Shown here piece by piece: positions 56,896 to 64,000 of a DNA stretch of 64,000 nucleotides. The notes beneath the pieces are model-generated. The model saw only the letters and a list, made by a program, of their open reading frames with translations, searched no databases and had not been told where the DNA came from. A program made the translations under genes and the position numbers. Source of the stretch: Moniliophthora roreri (Eukaryota; Basidiomycota; Agaricomycetes; Agaricales; Marasmiaceae); NCBI GenBank assembly GCA_001466705.2, contig LATX02000197.1, positions 519,841-583,840 of the forward strand, in the 5' to 3' direction. Numbering within the stretch: position 1 is the first letter of the stretch; each line of letters begins with the position of its first letter.

Positions 56896-59800
56896 AGATA
56901 TACTTTATTCCGACAGAGAACGATGTCTACTCTCGAATGTTTATCAGACCCCCACCGTACCATCCTGCTCAACGTTGCTCAACCCCGAAAGTCTTCTATT
57001 CCTCACTCTTAAAAAAACAAGAACTCGTTCTTCTGATAATAACCATGTACAATATCACCCCTCGTTGACACTGAATGAACACTAGCTTCATCTTGATGTG
57101 TATTCACACCGTTTGCAGCTGTAGATTCTGGATTCCAACTCGAAGCACCGTGAGGGAGCGCTTCACTTTACTCCTTGGTTACCTGGCGCACTGGTAGGTG
57201 CCGTAGCTCAAGTGGTGTAACCACCATGAACAGCTGTGCTATATGACGTGTGAGGGTTGAATATGAATATTTGACTCTTGGTGTGTTTTATATGACGCTC
57301 TGAGACAGGCACAGTCATCAAGCATTCGCTTCGTCAATATGGTCCCCCGATCACCTATTCATTGAGGTTGATGAGGTGCCTTGTTCTGTAGATCCTAGCC
57401 CGAGTATATATACTTTCAACTTGGGACCATAAGTCGTCCCAGTTCCACATGGAGTGTTTTTCACTCACCGTCTGTTATGTAGTCATTTAGTATTCAGCGA
57501 CTGTTACATTGTATCCTTACAACCCATATTCGCGAAGTGTCGTCAAGAAGTAATAGCGATTATTATCAAGCTGGAACGTGTTCAACATTCAACCCTCGTT
57601 GCTTTTGACATTGTCCGGGATCTACATTGACTCTCGCTGTTGATAGATATCGTTGCGTACCCGACATCCAATCAATCGGCGCGTGTCTAGGTGCCTTAAA
57701 GTTGACTAGTTTGTACAAAGGCAGTGTATGAATTATTAGCTGATACCTCCCCAGCAGTGCAGCGAAAAAAATTAGTCCTCTCCGATTACAGAAAAATTGG
57801 GACTCAACAACGTTACCTATGGTTGCATGGGCGGGCGCCTGCGACCGGATAGGTTATGTCCGCTAGCGCTAGGAGTAAACATCCATTGGAACTATTAGAT
57901 CTACTTGATGCAATTTCAACAAATCAACGCCTCGGAGGGTTCCTAAGGGGGGGCCTTGCCGCAACCGTAACGGGAAAAAGAAAGAGAGCATCGTTTCTTC
58001 AGCATTCTGAGTCAAAGCATGTAGGCTATCGCACCAGCGAGTAAGTTCCGTTTCCAACATATAATCAATCAGGCAAACGCACCTTGAGCGCCTCCCCAAC
58101 AAACGAACGATGTGGCGGTCAAGAAGCAAGCGGGGCACGTGGTCGCGGCGATGACGCTCAGAAACGTGGCTTCATCGGCCGGTTTGAAACTTTTGCCCTC
58201 TTCGCTCATCTTGCCCGAAGCTCCATATCCGCAATATTGACCAGAACGGACCTGGTCGGTCTTTTTTCTCACCAAGACCTCATCGTTGATGTTGATTCCT
58301 GCGCACAGAATTTGTATTTGTCGCCAACGCCCTATCGGATTCTCAATTGCTCTGCGGGACAGCGATCGCCATCAGTTTCAATTACCCAGAAGACAGGGAG
58401 GGAACAGAAAATGATATGGATAGACAGAAAATAAGGCGTTACTATGTTGCTATTCCTAGGGATCTCTAGTGAGTCAGTCTCGTACTTGGCATAAATGTTA
58501 AGCTCACCCGACCGGATAAGTTCTTCAGACCTTATTCACTTGCGCAACTGGCTACGAAGAACGACCCCGAAGATGACCAGGAATCCTCGGCTATGCTATT
58601 GCCAACTCTACTCCGCCCACGTCAATATCTTTATACCGAATGATTACCTGTACCACATTGTTCATCATTGAGGACGTCTGATACCGCCTCCTACTCTCGA
58701 TCCCTTTTACTGTTGGGAATACACGATCGGTGCTACTTCCAGTATGATCCCACTCCTCTATAGGTGTATTCAACTGTGTACCCTCATCCTCTGCTACGAG
58801 TGGTCTACCATCGTCGGATCGATCGCGTCATAGAATCCGAATCCAGTCGTTAACCAGTGTAGGCTGATTTCGGAGAGGTGTTTTAATTCCCTGGTAGTAA
58901 GTCTGATGTGGGTATTCGCAAGCATTCAAATCGACACTGGAGAAAATAGACACGAGCTTTTGATAGACATGGATCCCATTGATATCGGGCTAAACACGGT
59001 TACCTCTTGCGAATGTATCTGAGCGCTAGGTTGGTTAGCATCCTTGTGACCGACAACGTACAAATCCAGGTTTAAGTGTGTTGAGAAGGAGGGTTGAGCT
59101 AAGACATCCAAGGACGATGGGGAATGATGGTGGAGGTCTTGAAGGAAGAAACGAAGACCATGACTTTCAGGGACAGTTTCGGCAACGACCGAACACTCGC
59201 GTCCGAATTATAGATTACCAGATCGACGTCCAGGTTTCAAACCGCATCAACCAACATGTCCTCTAATTCTACGAAAAAAGCCCCGAGCCTTTCACTCTAT
59301 GGCATTGTACCTGCCTCCAAACGATCTTTTACGGTTCCCGCAGACTCTTCAATAGAAGGAGCGGCTCCATCGAAGTCTTCAACCGCATACTCGTCGAAAT
59401 AGGTAATGACCTTAATTGCTTTTTGGATCCCTTCACTTACGCTTGACCATTCTGGGATACGAGTCCGACTTATCAGACGGCCACAACGATAATGCGAGCA
59501 AAGATCCGTTTTCTTGTTGGGCTGCGTTGAATGATTCGGCGACTGCCTTGGCAAAAAGCTTCCATTCAAATCTGAAGAGATGACGACTGAACAGCATAGG
59601 ACTTATGAGCCAAAAGCAAAGCAGGTGAGAGCAGGGGCAGTCCGTTTAAAGCTGGAGAATAACAAGTTGGAGAAAGAAAAGGAGAAGGTCGGAGAAGCAC
59701 TCCGGTCGGGCAAATCTGGAATTACCTGTTTGAAAGTCGCAAAGCGAGATCTAGAAGGATCAATAGAAAGAATGCAGAGTGAGGTCACGGATAAACCTGG

Positions 59801-59984
59801 GAGATCGAAGCCTGCTTTCCCGTTCACATCCGCATCCAATACGATGTTTACAGTGATGAATACACACGGATTGATTTCGCTTAGGTTGGTAATGAGAAGT
59901 ATGGACCCGGCGATCGGTTTGTGTCCCCCTGAGATCATTGTTGACCTGAAAATTTCCAAATAGCGTCCTCCTCAAGTCAGAATC
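56896..59984. other. spacer of the inverted duplication; weak coding signals only
   Basis: Three stretches look slightly protein-like: minus 58069-58275 (SVIAATTCPACFLTATSFVC before a GTGCGT donor), minus 59297-59569 (KAIKVITYFDEYAVEDFDGA) and plus 59580-59963, whose first 60 codons form a charged coiled-coil-like stretch (KLENNKLEKEKEKVGEAL). None is convincing as a gene and none is connected to another. Confidence 0.35.
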
Positions 59985-60221
59985 TGAGTTTAAACTGGAA
60001 TAGGCAGACGTAAAGTAAAACTCAGTTTCTGTATTTCTGGTTGCTAATTTTTAATATGTACGATTGATCACGGCGAGAGTTAAAAACGTTCTTTTGAAAT
60101 ATCGTTTATGTTGCTATAAGGGCTTAAGATATTGATACGCACAACCCGCTCCTGAGGGACCTTGGTTTACATGTCCTCAAAGCAGACCCAAGATAACCGT
60201 AGGGGACAAGCTGTAGATTCA
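59985..60221 (+). repeat. extra copy of the P450 upstream block
   Basis: This block aligns with 62010-62250, sharing GGCAGACGTAAAGTA-like, TGTATTTCTGGTTG, TATGTTGCTATAA and GCACAACCCGCTCC sequence in the same order and direction. It lies exactly at the inner border of the right arm, so P450 copy 3 is flanked by direct copies of this block. Confidence 0.8.
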
Positions 60222-60224
60222 AAC

Positions 60225-60311
60225 GACATTTCGGCCAAACCGGAGATGTGCACTGTCAGTAGATATGTCAAAGCTATCGAAGGCGCACCCTGTCAGCATG
60301 CAAGGCTTTAG
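60225..60311 (+). pseudogene. duplicated 3' end of the F-box/LRR gene
   Basis: The plus strand encodes CTVSRYVKAIEGAPCQHARL and a TAG, the same ending as the gene at 53254 (one residue differs: Gln-Tyr there, Gln-His here). Only about 85 bases of coding sequence were copied, ending at the border of the inverted repeat. Confidence 0.85.
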
Positions 60312-60539
60312 GAGGTTCAAAGGATAGATGTTTATCTTGGTATGCAATCTAGTGTAAGAAGTCAAAAGTCCAGGTATAAAATGGGACGAAGGGGGATCCT
60401 GGTCGATGTTGGGGCCAAAAAAAAAATTGCGACGCCCGCTAATCATGGCATTGTGATTGTCTAAAAATAAGTACACTAGAGCGCTGCGAATTTAATCGAA
60501 CAAAAAATTGTACAGTGCGAAATTGCATTTTATATACAT

Positions 60540-61732
60540 TTACTGAGCCGAGGCCCACTCCTCTTTCGCCAACTTCAACATCTCTGATGCTTCAGGAAAA
60601 CGTGCTTTAGTTGATACAGAGAATTTGTGTGCTCGACTGTGCACGTATCAGCAAAATGATTACTTCAATAGACATGCTGTACTCACCTGGAATTACCACT
60701 TTCCTCGTCTTCTATGCTAATTTCATCACTGTCTTTTCCAGGTTCGAGATGCATGGCCCAAAGGAGGATTGCAAAGGTAAATAGCGAGTTGTTTGCTATA
60801 TGTCTACCCGGGCNCCGTTGCTTCCTTGATTGGAAGAAAGTAGCTCAAGAACTTGTCCGTGTATAATTGGCACTTTGCCCTGGCATCTCGCTTCCACTTT
60901 GACATAAAGTCTGGAAGGTATTCCAGAATCGGAACGTGGTTGGCCGCATACCTTCCCGGTAAGATGGAATCAAGAGTATAGCGTAAGAAACTTGCGAGTT
61001 CTATGTTGCGTTCATAGGATGAATCATTATAGATTATAGATGTAATTTTCTCGGAGAGAAATCTGCAAAAGAATGTTATGATGTAATGGAGCAGTACAAG
61101 TTCAAAGTAGCCTTGCCTTTGGACATGATCACGATGCTTTTCTGGGCTATCCATCATATTCACTGCAAGTTTGATACTCTCACGCATCTGGATCGGGTAG
61201 TAATGCGTGCTAGCTCTAATGTTCATGGCTTCATGCGAAGCACGACGCATAGCGCGCCATCTGTGAGAGTGATAAACATCAACATTGACTGTATCCTTGA
61301 TAAAAGAGACTCACGTTGCTCCAGGATTCATGAACACCATATTGAGCCCTCCATTTGAATGCTCCACCACGGGCATTCGAAGTCGTTCGGAGTAGTTGGA
61401 CCCACGACGATCAAGTAAATCGCTAGCTACTTTTGCAGAATTGAGCACGATAGCATCTTGGTTGAATAGACGGAGATAAACAATGTCGCCTAGTAGACAA
61501 TATTCAGGTTCAGATTGAGGATATCTGGACAAGCGATGGGCTCACCGTATTGTTTTTTCCATTTAACAAAGGTGTGCCAGGGTCGGTCTCGGAGCTGTAA
61601 AGCATTCCCTACAAGTGGATAACCCTTTGGACCTGGCGGTAACTTTCCGGGTCGTCTTCGACCGAGGAACGCAATCCAAATGCAGATTGCAATCAGCGCG
61701 CAGTTGAGAGATGTAGTGGTTGTGAGGATCAT
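60540..61732 (-). pseudogene. cytochrome P450, copy 3, middle missing at an unresolved base
   Basis: Exons 1-4 match copies 1 and 2 from ATG 61732 (anchor, KLPPGPKGYP, WRAMRRASHEA) to the end of exon 4 (FLPIKEAT at about 60824). At 60814 there is an N, and the sequence jumps into exon 11 at CPGRHIAN. Exons 5-10, with the I-helix, ExxR and PERF motifs, are absent; by comparison with copy 1 about 0.93 kb is missing. Exons 11 and 12 follow to the TAA at 60540-60542 and end WASAQ as in copy 1. Intron 3 has a GC donor (plus 61111-61116 CCTTGC). If the N is an assembly gap the real gene may be whole. Confidence 0.9.
60814..60814. other. unresolved base marking a probable collapsed gap
   Basis: The N joins ...GGAAGCAACGG (exon 4 plus first intron base, minus strand) to GCCCGGGT in exon 11. 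Such a jump between two conserved points of one gene is what a short-overlap assembly join or a scaffold gap written as one N would look like. Confidence 0.75.
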
Positions 61733-62558
61733 AGTCCCAGCAATTACTTCGTGATTCAAACAGACTGTGTCACCTGAGGGTAGGTTTGAGAATATTTCAC
61801 GATTGTCGGGTGGTGTGTGGGGAATGAGACTTGGATGTCAGTGTCAATGCCATCTTTTATATGATTCGTTCGAGAAGTCCCGAGCCGGATGATAAAATTA
61901 TGAATGGTCGAGCTAGTTCCATGGACTACGGTTGCCCAGCAGCAACTGTACATGACAGAATGGGGTTAGATTTTTGCAGACGGTGGATGCTATTCTGCCT
62001 GAATTGGTGCAAACTGGAACAGGCAGATGTAAAGTAGACCCACTCTCTGTATTTCTGGTTGTTACTTTCAATACACACGACTGGCCACGGCGAGGCTCAA
62101 CAACACTCTTCCAAAGTATTATAAGTTATGTTGCTATAAAGACTCAAGATCTTCGTATGCACAACCCGCTCCCCCGCTCCCATCTCACTCCCACCCCGCT
62201 CCTGATGTACCCTGGGCCACATGTCCTCAGTGCAAACCCAAGGAGACTGTAGATGAGGCTAGACTGTTGAATCCATGAGAAGCAAGTATAGACGCACCCC
62301 TGAACCATCATATCAAGTATAAATGCATCTGCTAACCATTGATGGTAATAATGTGATGGTTTTTGTATAGCTTAGGAAAAGCATTTCATGTTGAGAATTG
62401 GAACTTGGTAGCTTCAGTGGGGAGACTTTGAATAGAATACTCGGTCAGCTTCCGCTCTGCAGGCATTGACATGAAGGCATCACGTATTGAAAGATTACTA
62501 ACGGCGAGCTTTCGGAGTATTAAGACACTGCAATTGCATTAGAGGCCCTCGTGGACCT
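61733..62558. promoter_or_regulatory. upstream region of P450 copy 3
   Basis: Matches 49920-50737 in reverse complement, and parts match 22072-22500. No gene seen. It ends at the border of the nested transposon insertion. Confidence 0.5.
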
Positions 62559-63411
62559 TAGGGCTCCTAGCGGATCGGATTAGGATCGGATACGGATTCA
62601 TCCGTTCGGATGGTGGTGGTTGAGAGAGCAATCCGCATCGGCGGATGGTATCCGTCGGATGGTCCGATAATCCGACGGATGGACGCTAAGCCAGCGCTTC
62701 ACAATGAAACCTCCGAGTCCCTCCCACGGTGAAAATTTTGCTCCCCCGTCAATATTGTCTCCTTGAAGTTGTTCACCTTCAATCCCTTCGGCAAGTCTCA
62801 AGCTACCCCATAAACCTTCAAGATGCGATGTCATGTTGAGAATATGACCTTTGGAGCCACTCAGAGGGAGAATAGACAGGGCTCTCAGGTGCGGGACATT
62901 GATCTAATTGTACAGCATTCCAAGTGCCCGACCATTATACCTATTTAATGTGTACGGAGTCGAGACAAATATATTGTACCTAAAACAGCTAAAATACAAG
63001 TCAAAGGTTAGTCAGATAGAAAGATAATGGCTGATATGTTACCCACTACTGCTATGAAGGTAAAAAAGGTGACCACGGAAAGCCCCGGGCACGACTCTGG
63101 TCGACCTAGGTCCTAAATTAATGAAGCCCAACGACAACCGTCTACACCACGTGATCCATCCGCCGCTCATCGTTAGATTGGTCGGATGGTGCTCGTCGAG
63201 GAGCCCATCCGCCATCCGCATCGCTCGGATGACGGCGGATCATCCGATCCGCTAGCATCAGCAAAAACCGGAAAGTGCTATAGCCTAGCTCCAGGGGGAT
63301 TATAAGGGGTTATGACTGGTTTTAAGGGACATAATACCCCGCAGGTGGATTATAAACCCCGGGGAACCCATTATAGCACTACACGGTTTTTGCTGATTAG
63401 TAGGAGCCCTA
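62559..63411. mobile_element. non-autonomous TIR element (hAT-like), present only in the right arm
   Basis: The ends are inverted repeats beginning TAGGGCTCCTAGCGGATCGG at 62559. The 3' repeat is interrupted by a second small element (63255-63400), and is a perfect match once that is set aside. Subterminal GGATCGGAT/ATCCG motifs are dense. CTCGTGG lies on both sides (62549-62555 and 63412-63418), with four extra bases on the left; the left arm has one such site (CTCGTGA). A 78-codon minus frame (62598-62834) has no domain. TAGGG ends and a 7-8 bp duplication fit hAT. Confidence 0.8.
63255..63400. mobile_element. 146-bp MITE inserted at TA inside the other element's TIR
   Basis: TCAGCAAAAACCG near the left end pairs with CGGTTTTTGCTGA near the right end, followed inward by GTGCTATAG/TATAGCAC. 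TA lies directly on both sides (63253-63254 and 63401-63402), as for Tc1/mariner-type MITEs. Removing it restores the host element's terminal repeat. Confidence 0.83.
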
Positions 63412-64000
63412 CTCGTGGTGCTACACCGCGTCTGCCGGAGGAACATTTGGGAAGCACCAGTAGAATGTAGTAGTGCGAAGTAAAGGAGCGTCATTATTGC
63501 CCTCGGTATGAATTTCAATAATGTGAAGAACGTAGCAAATTAGCAGTCTCAATGCATGCAGCCGAAGTCAATATTAGTACCCACTCAACTACAACGAAGC
63601 ATGACTCGCAGCGTTTCATCGGCTTCCCCTGTATTGAAAAGAAGTAAATTATCAAGGTGACACGAAGCAGAGTTGAAAACGGAACCTGAACGTCGAGCAA
63701 AGTGGAGTGGATATCAATAATGAATGCTCCTACACCCATAACTGCTAGGTTGTCGGGGCGGCTCGTTATGAACATCTAATATCCTAGTTCCCTGTATCAG
63801 CCTCGAACACCATCAGAAGAATACCGGAGATGACAGGAAGATAGTCTAGCTGGCCACCGCGTAAGACATAACATTTCCGAAAAAGAATGTGAACTTGCGT
63901 ACTGGAAAAAAAATTGCCCGAATAGGACTGACAATTGTGCCATAAAGGCGGAACTGTCGAGGTGAAGGTTATCGCTTGTAAGGGCTTCTGGACAGGGAAT

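Larger units (their letters stand above)
60222..64000 (-). repeat. right arm of the inverted duplication (cut by window edge)
   Basis: Reverse-complement match to 49341-53338. Inner border at about 60222. Compared with the left arm it carries the insertion 62559-63411, and lacks the middle of the P450 gene at the N (60814). Confidence 0.93.

Noticed and set aside
56403..56972. Minus-strand frame of 189 codons
   Set aside because: It overlaps three open plus-strand frames; composition explains the open frames and no domain decides between them.
57190..57240. Possible tRNA (AGTGGTGTAACC)
   Set aside because: It resembles an A box, but no B box or acceptor stem pairs at the right distance.
19937..64000. 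A secondary-metabolite gene cluster around the P450s
   Set aside because: No synthase, terpene cyclase, transporter or other tailoring enzyme was found near any of the three copies.

Overview
The window looks like nuclear DNA from an Agaricomycete-type basidiomycete. The support is genes broken by many introns of about 45-60 nt, families typical of such genomes (F-box/LRR proteins, a DUF6699 protein, a FunK1-like kinase, a Mid2-like S/T-rich membrane protein, microsomal P450s, short Zn-finger proteins), basidiomycete-type Ty3/gypsy and LINE remnants, and tRNA genes with introns. No prokaryotic, viral or CRISPR features were seen. Gene models below were built by eye from reading frames and GT/GC-AG splice sites. 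Six multi-exon models (two P450s, Mid2-like, F-box, DUF6699 and both Zn-finger genes taken as a pair) sum to a multiple of three, which supports them.

Layout. 1-6.8 kb is a transposon graveyard: two 5' parts of one Ty3/gypsy family on the minus strand, each with its 5' LTR, separated by an AT-rich island that contains an unresolved base, followed by the C-terminal end of a LINE. 9.4-14.6 kb has two membrane-protein genes. 16.7-19.3 kb is a tandem array of three decayed copies of an unnamed gene family. 19.9-22.1 kb holds an intact P450 (copy 1).

24.3-36.9 kb is built from two interleaved direct segmental duplications. One carries a tRNA-Glu(CUC) gene, and one of its copies is split by a solo LTR. 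The other carries a small Zn-finger gene. An intact F-box gene lies at 34.4-35.9 kb. 37.5-40.5 kb is a kinase-like gene split by a 1.5 kb MULE-like element with a 9-bp target-site duplication. 42.6-43.9 kb is an intact DUF6699 gene.

49.3-64 kb is a large inverted duplication. The left arm carries intact P450 copy 2 (+). The right arm carries P450 copy 3 (-), which is cut by a single N. The two arms flank about 6.9 kb that includes a broken F-box/LRR gene. The right arm also contains one DNA transposon nested inside the terminal repeat of another.

The three P450 copies share gene structure and upstream sequence, so the P450s are the only genes here that look like an expanding functional group; their substrate cannot be read from sequence. 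Large parts of the window (roughly 6.8-9.3, 10.6-13.2, 14.6-16.7, 22.1-24.3, 30.9-34.3, 40.5-42.5, 45.4-47.7 and 54.8-59.3 kb) contain no gene I can defend.
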